Shown here piece after piece: positions 1 to 7,266 of a stretch of 64,000 bases of DNA; position 1 is the first letter of the stretch, and the number at the start of each line of letters is the position of its first letter. This DNA comes from CBFHSF01 sp965658445. GTDB lineage: Bacteria > Bacteroidota > Bacteroidia > Flavobacteriales > Schleiferiaceae. The stretch lies in assembly GCA_965658445.1 (NCBI GenBank), contig CBFHSF010000007.1, positions 68,432 to 132,431 of the forward strand, given 5' to 3'. Below the pieces are notes generated by a model. It was not told the origin of the DNA. It was given only the letters and a program-made list of their open reading frames with translations, and made no database searches. Both the position numbers and the translations under genes were made by a program.

Positions 1-300
1 GCCATCGGCACCCAAGGAAATGAGGTTGGCCACAAAAGACTTATGAGAATAGGTGGATAGAATGAGGATCTTGGACTTTGGATATTGTTTTTTGACCCTT
101 TTACAGGTCTCAATTCCGTCCATTTCTGGCATGTTGATATCCAAAAGGATGACATCCGGTTGGTTTTCCTCCAATTTTTCAAGGAGTTCCAAACCGTTGT
201 TAGCCACGCCAATAATTTCGATGTTGTTGACCGTGCTCAGGATGGATTGTATACCATCGATGAACATTTGTTGGTCATCCGCAAGTAAGACACGAATCAT
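1..300 (-). CDS. Response regulator, receiver domain (5' part only)
   Basis: Reading leftward from the ATG at 300, the protein begins MIRVLLADDQQMFIDGIQ and runs off the window edge after 100 codons. The early DD pair, the phosphoacceptor Asp in VILLDINMPEMDG (about residue 54) and the Thr/Ser and Lys region (LILSTYSHKSF) mark a CheY-like receiver domain. The wording resembles NarL/FixJ-type regulators, which carry a C-terminal LuxR-type helix-turn-helix, but that part lies outside the window. It starts 17 nt after the stop of the histidine kinase upstream, so the two form one operon and are very probably cognate partners. Missing 3' end; DNA-binding class is inferred. Confidence 0.9.
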   Translation of the reverse strand, partial: MIRVLLADDQQMFIDGIQSILSTVNNIEIIGVANNGLELLEKLEENQPDVILLDINMPEMDGIETCKRVKKQYPKSKILILSTYSHKSFVANLISLGADG

Positions 301-317
301 AATGGGAGCATTTAGGA

Positions 318-2120
318 CTATAAAGGTAGTGAAATGTTTGCAGTCGTTCCCCTGCCCACATAGCTGTCAAATGTAAGTGTTCCATTGATTTGAGCCATGC
401 GTTCCTGCATATTTAATAGTCCTATACCGGGTTTTTTATTAGGATCCATCTTCATCCCCTTACCGTCGTCTTCAAATAGAATGTTGAGCTCATCCTCCAA
501 CATGGTCAAGGAGATGGAGATGTTTTGCGCTTTGGCGTGCTTTAACACGTTGGAAGTCAGTTCTTGAATTACTCTATACAGCTGAAGTTCAACCTTCTGA
601 GGGAGTCTGCTTTCCAACCCAAAGTGGTTGAGTTCGGCCTCTATGGTTCCCGACTGATTGAGGGAGGTGCAGAGATCGTCCAAAGCGGGAATCAACCCAA
701 ATTGAGTGATGGTTCCCGCGGCGAGGTCATGAGAAATTCTTCGCACTTCCGTGGAGGCTTGATCTATTAGACTCAAGGTTTTTTCCGAAATCTCAGGAGC
801 GTCTGGAGACTGAAATTGCAATTTTATGGTCGCGAGCAATCCGCCCAATTGATCGTGAAGATCCCTAGAAATGCGTTGTCTTTCTGCCTCTTGCCCTTGC
901 AGGGCGGCATCTTTGGTTTTTACTTCTTGTTCGGAGAGTAGAACATCCACTCTTTGGTTGCTGAGTTCTATCTTTTGATTGGCAATGCGTTGCTTCTGTC
1001 GGTAGTTGAAAATGATCAATACAGTAATCGCCAGAATCACAATAATGACCCCAATGATGGTACGGTTGATTAATCGGTTTCTCTTTGCGGTAGCAATCTG
1101 CTCGTTGAGTTGCGCTTTGGCCAATTTTAAGTTGGCATCTTTTTTCTCTGATTCGTATTGAACTCGGAGTTTGTTGATTTCCGAAATTTTTTCTTGGTTC
1201 ATCAAACTGTCTGAGACCACCAAATAGTAGTTTAAATAGTCAAGGGCCAATTCCCATTTTTCTTGGTCGTAATAGGTGTAATACAGGCTGTTGTAAGTCG
1301 TTTTTTGTTGACTTAGGGATCCGGTTCTCTCCGCAATTTCTTCCATTTCCAGACCCACGAGTTCAGCCTCTTTAAAATTCCCTTCACGTCGATAAAAGGC
1401 GGCCAGAAGGTCCAAGGCATACAATCGGGTAGTTTCTGACATTTCCTCAGAATCATTTGTGGATGGGTTCAAGACATTCTGCAATGTGGATTTTGCCAAT
1501 TCATAATCCCTTTGCACGTAGTAGTACTTGGCGAGGTTAATGATTTCACTGTAGTAATTATTTAAGGCAGCCGTATCTTCAATAAAGACCTTGTAATCAG
1601 CAAGTGATTTTTTTTGATAGAAAATGGCCGAGTCTAGGTCTATTCCTGAATTTGCATGGGCGATATTGGCGTAAAGACCTCCTCTAAACAAGGAGGGTAC
1701 AGGGTCGAGAATACCAAGAGATTCAAAATACTTTTCCTTAGCCATAGAATAGTCATCACTCATTTGAGCCACGATTCCTTCCAATCGTACCGCTTCCGCT
1801 AAATGTAGTGCAGGAATGGGGTAGGTGAGGTTGAGTTTTTGAACCCTTTGGGAGAAAAATAATGCGGAGTCCGATTGAGAATTGACCACACAGAGCCAAG
1901 CCTTTCTCAACAATGCCTTGGTGTACATAGGTGATTCCACACCCACAGCCTGGCCTATGGAATCACATAAATACTTGGATTTTGAAAAAGTGGACCCTTT
2001 TAAAATTTCATTGAGCTCAATATCCAGAGAGTCCTCGACTCCGAAGTGAGATTGAGAAAAAGCAGTGCCTCCCAAGAGAGACACTGCGATTGTGGTGATA
2101 TAAATCAGGTGTTTAATCAT
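318..2120 (-). CDS. TPR-containing sensor histidine kinase (HisKA_3 / NarX-type)
   Basis: A 600-residue sensor kinase. It has an N-terminal signal sequence (LIYITTIAVSLLGGTAFSQ), a periplasmic region of tetratricopeptide-like helices (about residues 30-320), one membrane segment near residues 350-372, a coiled linker, the phosphoacceptor helix RISRDLHDQLGGLL (His near residue 420), and a C-terminal HATPase domain with an Asp-Gly-Lys-Gly-Met ATP lid. The RDLHDQ box is that of the HisKA_3 dimerisation family, which pairs with NarL/FixJ regulators, matching the next gene. This TPR-transmembrane-HisKA_3 design is widespread in Bacteroidota. The start overlaps the upstream gene by 4 nt (ATGA), so translation is probably coupled. 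The signal sensed is unknown. Confidence 0.92.
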   Translation of the reverse strand: MIKHLIYITTIAVSLLGGTAFSQSHFGVEDSLDIELNEILKGSTFSKSKYLCDSIGQAVGVESPMYTKALLRKAWLCVVNSQSDSALFFSQRVQKLNLTYPIPALHLAEAVRLEGIVAQMSDDYSMAKEKYFESLGILDPVPSLFRGGLYANIAHANSGIDLDSAIFYQKKSLADYKVFIEDTAALNNYYSEIINLAKYYYVQRDYELAKSTLQNVLNPSTNDSEEMSETTRLYALDLLAAFYRREGNFKEAELVGLEMEEIAERTGSLSQQKTTYNSLYYTYYDQEKWELALDYLNYYLVVSDSLMNQEKISEINKLRVQYESEKKDANLKLAKAQLNEQIATAKRNRLINRTIIGVIIVILAITVLIIFNYRQKQRIANQKIELSNQRVDVLLSEQEVKTKDAALQGQEAERQRISRDLHDQLGGLLATIKLQFQSPDAPEISEKTLSLIDQASTEVRRISHDLAAGTITQFGLIPALDDLCTSLNQSGTIEAELNHFGLESRLPQKVELQLYRVIQELTSNVLKHAKAQNISISLTMLEDELNILFEDDGKGMKMDPNKKPGIGLLNMQERMAQINGTLTFDSYVGRGTTANISLPL

Positions 2121-2704
2121 CCTGTTTGTTCGCTGGTCACGAAGTATCCCAATTCAATGGTTTCTTCACCTGCATAATCAATGCTGTAGGTGGTTCCATC
2201 CACGACATTGATATTTACGGAAGTGGTTCCCGGCGAAGAGGCAGGGCTTATTTTTATGCTGTTTGATGCAGAATCAAACGTCGCAGAAAAGTTAATACCA
2301 TTTCCATTGTGAATGATGATGAATGACACGTCATAACTTCCGTTGGGTTGCAAATCAGCGGTAAGGGTTCCAATGTAGGGGTTGGTTCCGCCCATTGGCT
2401 CTCCTACTCCCGTTGGAAGGTTCATCTGAATAGTAACCTCTCTTCTCTTGCGCTTTTTCTTCTTGTCATCGGTCCCAAATGAAATGGGCGATGAGTCAAA
2501 GGTGGCCTCTCCAGAAAAATTGAGCACATCAGTAGAGGGTGCTGCATCCGAATCCAAGTCACAAGTCACTGTGTTTCCTGATTGGGTAGCATTGGTGTGG
2601 GTTGGGATTCCTTGCTCTTCAGCGGTTCCATACTGAACGGTTGCGTCCATTACGTTAGGAGTACCGGATTGCCCCGTAAGGCTAATTCGATTTAGGTTTA
2701 CCAT
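2117..2704 (-). CDS. Conserved-type hypothetical protein encoded upstream of a sensor kinase
   Basis: A 195-residue protein I do not recognise. It has no signal peptide or membrane segment. The composition is rich in Thr, Ser, Gly and Asn, with alternating beta-strand-like stretches (YDVSFIIIHN, INFSATFDS, SVNINVVDG) and one strongly basic patch (KKKKRKRREV, mid-protein). The 4-nt overlap with the histidine kinase gene makes it the first gene of an apparent three-gene operon, so a role with the two-component system is possible but unproven. The ATG at 2704 is the first in frame; gldA is divergent, with 123 nt between the starts. Confidence 0.7.
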   Translation of the reverse strand: MVNLNRISLTGQSGTPNVMDATVQYGTAEEQGIPTHTNATQSGNTVTCDLDSDAAPSTDVLNFSGEATFDSSPISFGTDDKKKKRKRREVTIQMNLPTGVGEPMGGTNPYIGTLTADLQPNGSYDVSFIIIHNGNGINFSATFDSASNSIKISPASSPGTTSVNINVVDGTTYSIDYAGEETIELGYFVTSEQTG

Positions 2705-2803
2705 GGTGTGGTATGTTTAAAGGTGGTTAATTGTCTCCCGAAAATAGTGATTTTGAATTCATAAAATACAAGCTCACCTATTTCGTTTCTTAGATTATCC
2801 TTC

Positions 2804-2811
2804 TATTTTTG
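2804..2811 (+). promoter_or_regulatory. Bacteroidota-type -7 element for gldA
   Basis: TATTTTTG fits the TAnnTTTG -7 consensus of the Bacteroidota primary sigma factor and lies 16 nt before the gldA ATG. The expected -33 TTG is not clear. Confidence 0.4.
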
Positions 2812-2827
2812 ACGCAAATACTAATTT

Positions 2828-3721
2828 ATGTCCATTTCGGTATCCTCAATAACAAAGACATACGGCACACAACGCGCCTTAGACAACGTTTCTTTTTCTG
2901 TGGGAAAAGGTGAAATCGTTGGATTCCTAGGGCCCAACGGCGCCGGAAAATCCACCATGATGAAGATCTTGACGGGATACATTCCTGCCACCGACGGTCA
3001 GGCTTCTGTTTGTGATTTATCTACGGATGAAGACTCGCTATCTATCCGGTCTAAAATCGGTTACTTACCCGAACACAACCCTCAGTACTTGGAGATGTAC
3101 GTTCGTGAGTATTTGGCATTTGTCGCGGGAGTTTACGGAAAGGGAAAAGATCAAATATCTCATCTCATTGAAAAGACGGGATTGACTCCAGAGGCCAACA
3201 AGAAAATTGGACAGCTTTCCAAAGGATATAGACAACGCGTTGGATTGGCGGCTGCCATGATTCACGATCCGGAAGTATTGATTCTCGATGAACCCACAAC
3301 GGGTCTCGATCCCAATCAATTGGTGGAGATTCGCGGGTTGATCAAAGAGCTCGGAAAGTCTAAAACCGTTCTTCTTTCCACCCACATTATGCAGGAGGTA
3401 GAACAGCTATGTGATAGAGTAATTATCATCAACAAGGGAAAAATCGTTGCGGATCAGCCCACAACGGAGTTGACCCACTTAAAAGGAGGAAAGGCCTATA
3501 GAGTGGAGTTTGCCTCAAAAATTTCCAAATCGGTTCTCAAGAAACTTCCCGAAGTCAGAGAAATTAAAGCCGTTTCGGATACTGAATTTATCGCCATAGA
3601 AAAGTCTGGAGATCTCAGAAAGGCACTTTTTGACTTGGCCGTATCTCAAGGCAATCAGCTCTTGGCCATCCAGGAGGAGCACACTTCGTTGGAGGATGTG
3701 TTTCATCAGTTGACGAGGTAG
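2828..3721 (+). CDS. gldA: Gliding-motility ABC transporter ATP-binding protein GldA
   Basis: A 297-residue ABC ATPase. Walker A is GPNGAGKST (near residue 36), the signature is LSKGYRQRVGLA (GldA-like, in place of LSGGQ), Walker B is VLILDEPTTGLDP, and the switch His is in STHIMQE. The C-terminal 80 residues form the accessory domain seen in GldA-like ATPases. With membrane partners GldF and GldG, GldA forms an ABC transporter needed for gliding in some Flavobacteria; those partners are not beside it here. The gene is monocistronic and is followed immediately, from the last G of its TAG stop, by a heptameric repeat array. The family call is strong; a role in motility is inferred. Confidence 0.9.
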   Translation: MSISVSSITKTYGTQRALDNVSFSVGKGEIVGFLGPNGAGKSTMMKILTGYIPATDGQASVCDLSTDEDSLSIRSKIGYLPEHNPQYLEMYVREYLAFVAGVYGKGKDQISHLIEKTGLTPEANKKIGQLSKGYRQRVGLAAAMIHDPEVLILDEPTTGLDPNQLVEIRGLIKELGKSKTVLLSTHIMQEVEQLCDRVIIINKGKIVADQPTTELTHLKGGKAYRVEFASKISKSVLKKLPEVREIKAVSDTEFIAIEKSGDLRKALFDLAVSQGNQLLAIQEEHTSLEDVFHQLTR

Positions 3722-3785
3722 GGAACAGGCAATAGGGAACGGGCAACAGGTAACGGGTAACGGGTAACGGGGAACAGGCAACAGG
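3721..3785 (+). repeat. Heptameric tandem array (GGTAACG family) directly after gldA
   Basis: Nine consecutive 7-nt units plus a final GG, starting in the stop codon of gldA. Units are GGTAACG (three in a row), GGGAACA, GGCAATA, GGGAACG and GGCAACA. Only positions 3, 6 and 7 vary. Similar arrays occur at 8587, 37284 and, on the other strand, 3971 and 37361. The period of 7 is not a multiple of 3, so it is not coding. Confidence 0.85.
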
Positions 3786-3970
3786 ATGGATTCATAGTAA
3801 TTCCCTGGACTATTCTCTGCCCGGGGCTGCACCCGCAGGCCCCAGTTTCAATATCGGGATTTCTGAGCACTAAACCCGTCAAGTAAACGTTTTCAGATGA
3901 CACAATTCTACGAAACAAAAAGGAATTAGGAAAAAAGGAATTCTTAGTTATCCCAGTTCAGTAAATCAAC

Positions 3971-4068
3971 CTCCCCTTATTCCTTCATTCTTCCTCATTC
4001 CTTCCCACTCACCCCTCACCACTCACTACTCACCACTAGTCACAAGTCACAAGTCACCAGTAGCCACC
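3971..4068 (-). repeat. Degenerate heptameric array, opposite orientation
   Basis: Read on the minus strand, this gives about 13 degenerate 7-nt units such as GGTGACT, TGTGACT (twice), AGTGGTG, AGTAGTG and AGGAATG, drifting from the GGTAACT type to a purine-rich AGGAATG type. It sits in the 441-nt gene-free stretch between gldA and the next start. The remainder of that stretch (3786-3970 and 4069-4162) shows no gene, RNA or clear terminator. Confidence 0.7.
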
Positions 4069-4162
4069 ATCTCCCCATTTGCCTCCCACCAACTTCCCTA
4101 TTATCTTTATGCCTAGGATCCAAACGAGTAGTCCGAACCAAAAACCAAAATACCTCCTCCTC

Positions 4163-4720
4163 ATGACAAAATCCTCACGTGTAATCCTTTTCGCTGCCTT
4201 TCTTTTTGCATTTTCCCTTTCTATGTATTCACAAAGCGCAACCTCTGGAAATCCCAAATGAGGCGAAGCCGAAAGGCGGCAACACATTCAAAACACCCAA
4301 GATTCTACCACGTGGGATCTGGAGAAATTGGAAATGGACAAACAACTCATTGGTTTGGACATGGCGGGTCCTTTTGAATTGGCAGCCCTTCCTGTACCGA
4401 GTTACGAACTGACCATGGGAAGTGATGAGGTAGCCAACGGAAACCAACCGGGGCAGTTTACCGCAGGTGACAAATCACTCTACATGAACTCCTTTTTTGT
4501 GGCAAAAAATTCATTGAATGAAGATTTTCTTGGAGAAAGAGACGACGAGGTGTTTTTTCAAATTCTAGTCGTTTCCCCTGAAGCGGAACCCTAAGCTTTG
4601 ACATTAACAAAGAGCTACGGTGGAGAATACGTCTTTGAATGTGCAAGAATGTACCATGGAAATCCTCCGGCAACGGATTGGAAGAAGGTTTTTGGAATCA
4701 CTACGTTTGAACTGGGATGA
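4163..4720 (+). pseudogene. Decayed secreted-protein gene with two in-frame stop codons
   Basis: One reading frame runs from the ATG at 4163 to a TGA at 4718 and is interrupted by TGA at 4259 and TAA at 4592. The first piece is a signal peptide (SSRVILFAAFLFAFSLSMYS, cut near SQS). The next two pieces keep protein-like composition: the stretch beginning MDKQLIGLDMAGPFELAALP, and after the second stop the stretch containing SYGGEYVFECARMYHGNPP. Frame is kept across both stops, so nonsense substitutions rather than indels broke it. If intact it would give about 185 residues. I do not recognise the family. A separate protein could start at 4325-4330, but the signal peptide would be lost. Confidence 0.65.
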
Positions 4721-4801
4721 TGAGGTTTTTATATATGATGACTACTCAATCTACCTATTTCGATAAACAAAAAGAGTAAACACAAAGCAAATAAATGCCA
4801 G

Positions 4802-4939
4802 ATGTTTGAAACCCTAATTTTTTTATCAATTTCCGGTGTCTTTGCCGCCATTGGACACATCCGTGAGGAGAGGAGAAGGCGCGAGAAAGCGCGGAAAAAT
4901 TGGGAGCGTTTTAAGGAAGATTTGCCGAGTAAAAAATAG
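4802..4939 (+). CDS. Possible small single-pass membrane protein (45 aa)
   Basis: An ATG at 4802 opens a 45-codon frame: a hydrophobic N-terminus (MFETLIFLSISGVFAAIG) followed by a highly basic, Arg/Glu/Lys-rich cytoplasmic tail (HIREERRRREKARKNWERF). This topology is typical of small bacterial membrane proteins, but there is no homologue I can name and the ribosome-binding site is not clear. It may simply be a chance frame in the spacer between the pseudogene and the next gene. Confidence 0.4.
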   Translation: MFETLIFLSISGVFAAIGHIREERRRREKARKNWERFKEDLPSKK

Positions 4940-5050
4940 AGCGATTTATCAAAATACTTTGAAGCTCCAAAACAAACCAAATTCCATAGGTTTTTCCGAA
5001 ATTAGAGCATGTGAAAGCTATAAATGCCAATAACCTAACCTCACCGAGCA

Positions 5051-5482
5051 ATGCGCCACATTCAAACCGAAATTACCATCAATGCACCTTGCGACATCAT
5101 TTGGGAAGTCTTGATGGATTTTGAAAATTATCCGAGTTGGAACCCCTTTATTCAGTCTCTTTCAGGGGAGCCTCAGGTGGGGAGCACACTGAAAGTAGAA
5201 ATCCATCCTCCAGAAGCCAAACCCATGGTTTTTAAACCCAAGGTTCTCAACGTAGTGCCTCAATCCGAATTTCGTTGGTTGGGAAAGGGACCCCTGCCTA
5301 GATTGTTTGATGGTGAACACTTGTTTAAGTTGGAGTCTATCGAGGAGACTAAAACGCGTTTTATCCACGAAGAAGAATTTACAGGTGTCCTTGTGGGCCT
5401 ATCCAAAAAATTACTTGACAAAACGGAGTTTGGGTTTTCCCATATGAACGAAGCTCTTAAGGAAGAATGCGAGAAACGTTAA
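5051..5482 (+). CDS. SRPBCC-family (polyketide cyclase/START-like) protein
   Basis: A 143-residue cytoplasmic protein with the opening typical of the family: a first strand (IQTEITINAPCDIIWEVL) followed by DFENYPSWNPFIQSLSG and an EFRWLGKG strand. This is the helix-grip fold that binds small hydrophobic ligands. Length fits single-domain members. Members of this subgroup are annotated as polyketide cyclase/dehydrase-like but mostly have unknown ligands; nothing here narrows it. It is followed 57 nt later by a DUF2200 gene on the same strand. Confidence 0.85.
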   Translation: MRHIQTEITINAPCDIIWEVLMDFENYPSWNPFIQSLSGEPQVGSTLKVEIHPPEAKPMVFKPKVLNVVPQSEFRWLGKGPLPRLFDGEHLFKLESIEETKTRFIHEEEFTGVLVGLSKKLLDKTEFGFSHMNEALKEECEKR

Positions 5483-5539
5483 CTTTGGTAATTACGCAAT
5501 TATTGAAAATTCAACGGTTCTAATAAAAAATCAATTCCA

Positions 5540-5911
5540 ATGGCTACCTCTAAAACGACTCCCGAACACAATGCGCGCATTGCGGCCATGATATTTTCTT
5601 CCGTCTATCCTCACTACGTGACTAAGGTCGAAGGCAAGGGACGCACTAAGGCAGAACTGCATCAAGTCATTGAATGGTTAACGGGTTTTGACGAAGCCGC
5701 ACTCCAAGAACAAATTGATAAGAAATCTACTTTTGAGCAGTTTTTTGAAGAGGCCACTCTCCATCCCAATGCCTCCCTAATCAAAGGGGTGATTTGTGGA
5801 TACCGAGTGGAGGAACTTGACAATCCGCTCACTCAAAAAGCACGGTACCTGGACAAGGTGGTAGATGAGCTTGCCAAAGGCAAGAAGATAGAGAAGATTA
5901 TGAGAGAGTGA
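5540..5911 (+). CDS. DUF2200 family protein
   Basis: A 123-residue soluble protein. The opening HNARIAAMIFSSVYPHYVTK, the KGRTKAELHQVIEWLTGF block and the FEEATLHPNASLIKGVICGYRVE block are the conserved stretches of DUF2200, a family of about 115-120 residues with no established function. Full length, with no signal peptide or membrane helix. A rho-independent terminator lies about 130 nt downstream, so it probably ends a short rightward unit with the SRPBCC gene. Confidence 0.88.
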   Translation: MATSKTTPEHNARIAAMIFSSVYPHYVTKVEGKGRTKAELHQVIEWLTGFDEAALQEQIDKKSTFEQFFEEATLHPNASLIKGVICGYRVEELDNPLTQKARYLDKVVDELAKGKKIEKIMRE

Positions 5912-6044
5912 TTTTTCATGTTAGCTGGTGCGACAGCAAATGCTCATCCATCATATAATCCAATACTAAATTTTTCGCGGGGACAAGATTGCCTCGCACT
6001 AAACGTGCTCGGCGGTCTTAGAAGGATAACAGCCCAAGAAAAAG

Positions 6045-6069
6045 GCATCTTAATCAGATGCTCTTTTTT
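6045..6069 (+). terminator. Rho-independent terminator after the DUF2200 gene
   Basis: The stem GCATCT / AGATGC has a 5-nt loop, is preceded by an A-rich run and is followed by CTTTTTTT-like sequence. It lies between the rightward DUF2200 gene and the leftward tRNA. Confidence 0.6.
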
Positions 6070-6117
6070 ATTTCTCCTCTTTTCGCTTAAGCAAGCTTGC
6101 TCAAGATTGAGAAATAA

Positions 6118-6149
6118 AAAAAGGGAACCCATTTCTGGATTCCCTTTTT
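6118..6149 (-). terminator. Terminator of the initiator tRNA transcript
   Basis: A long inverted repeat: AAAAAGGGAA and CC pair with GG and TTCCCTTTTT around a short loop. It sits 5 nt beyond the tRNA 3' end on the minus strand and is followed there by a T-run. It would work in either direction. Confidence 0.7.
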
Positions 6150-6153
6150 CTTG

Positions 6154-6226
<73 letters not shown>

Positions 6227-6238
6227 CTATTGTGGGTG

Positions 6239-6246
6239 CAAATATA
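6239..6246 (-). promoter_or_regulatory. -7 element of the tRNA-fMet promoter
   Basis: On the minus strand TATATTTG matches TAnnTTTG exactly and sits 12 nt before the mature 5' end. An upstream TTTGG near 6266 could act as the -33 element; it lies in an inverted repeat (TTTGGT / ACCAAA) in the 98-nt space shared with the divergent era gene. Confidence 0.6.
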
Positions 6247-6324
6247 GACTCATTTTGGTTTTTACCAAAGGAAACGTGAGAAAATAAGGAATTAATCCGC
6301 ACCTTTGCAGCAAATAAATTGAGA

Positions 6325-7206
6325 ATGAGTCACAAAGCAGGCTTTGTAAATATTATTGGGAATCCCAATGTGGGGAAATCGACGCTTATGAACGCTTTGG
6401 TGGGAGAAAAACTCTCCATCATTACGTCGAAGGCGCAGACCACTCGCCACAGAATTTTTGGGATTGTGAATGAGGAGGATTACCAGATTGTATTTTCGGA
6501 TACTCCAGGGGTTATCCAGCCGGCATATGCTTTGCAAGAGTCTATGATGAAGTTTGTGGGTTCGGCTTTTGAAGATGCTGATATCTTTATCTACATGATC
6601 GAGGTGGGAGAGAAGAAGCTCAAGGACGAGAAGTTCTATGCCAAGCTTCAGAATACAAAGGTTCCCATGCTCTTGCTTCTCAATAAGATTGATACCATTG
6701 ACCAAGAGACTTTGGAGTCTCATGTGGCTTTTTGGAAGGAAGAGTTTCCCAATGCGGAGATCATTCCACTTTCGGCATTGGAGAAGTTCAACACCGATCA
6801 TGTGATGAGTCGCATCTTAGACTTGTTGCCTGAATCACCTCCCTTCTTTGATAAAAGTGCTTTGACCGATAAGACGGAGCGATTCTTTGTTTCAGAAATC
6901 ATTCGCGAAAAGATTCTTCTCAACTACAAAAAAGAGATTCCCTATTCAGTGGAAATCGTAGTTGACGAGTTCAAAGAAGAAGAGGACATCATTAGAATGC
7001 GCGCCGAAATTTTGGTGGCCAGAAATTCTCAAAAGGGGATTTTGATTGGTCACAAAGGATCTGCTTTGAAGCGCGTAGGAACCCAAGCACGCCACGACTT
7101 GGAAGACTTTTTCCAAAAGAAGGTCTTTATCGAGCTTCACGTTAAAGTGAGCAAGGACTGGAGAAATGACCAGAAAAGTCTAAAACGTTTCGGATATTTG
7201 CAGTAA
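6325..7206 (+). CDS. era: GTPase Era
   Basis: A 293-residue GTPase that binds 16S rRNA and helps mature the 30S subunit. G1 is GNPNVGKST, G3 is DTPGV, G4 is NKID, G5 is near SALEKF, and the C-terminal KH domain contains GILIGHKGSALKRVG (the GXXG loop). Length is normal. I start at the ATG (6325) rather than the TTG six bases earlier, because the protein then begins MSHKAGFVNIIGNPNVGKS like other Era proteins. A near-consensus -7 element (CACCTTTG, 6300) lies upstream. The next gene encodes a second ribosome-assembly GTPase, Der, 60 nt downstream. Confidence 0.97.
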   Translation: MSHKAGFVNIIGNPNVGKSTLMNALVGEKLSIITSKAQTTRHRIFGIVNEEDYQIVFSDTPGVIQPAYALQESMMKFVGSAFEDADIFIYMIEVGEKKLKDEKFYAKLQNTKVPMLLLLNKIDTIDQETLESHVAFWKEEFPNAEIIPLSALEKFNTDHVMSRILDLLPESPPFFDKSALTDKTERFFVSEIIREKILLNYKKEIPYSVEIVVDEFKEEEDIIRMRAEILVARNSQKGILIGHKGSALKRVGTQARHDLEDFFQKKVFIELHVKVSKDWRNDQKSLKRFGYLQ

Positions 7207-7266
7207 GATTTCAAGGGGGCAGTGATTGCATAGACATACCGTCCCACAGAGATAAAACACCATTTC

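Noticed and set aside
3721..4068. Possible CRISPR array
   Set aside because: Units are 7 nt without spacers; no repeat of 23-45 nt with unique spacers and no cas genes.
4259..4261. TGA read as selenocysteine in the broken secreted-protein frame
   Set aside because: No SECIS-like hairpin is evident, a second stop (TAA) follows in the same frame, and selenoproteins are rare in this group. Nonsense mutation is simpler.
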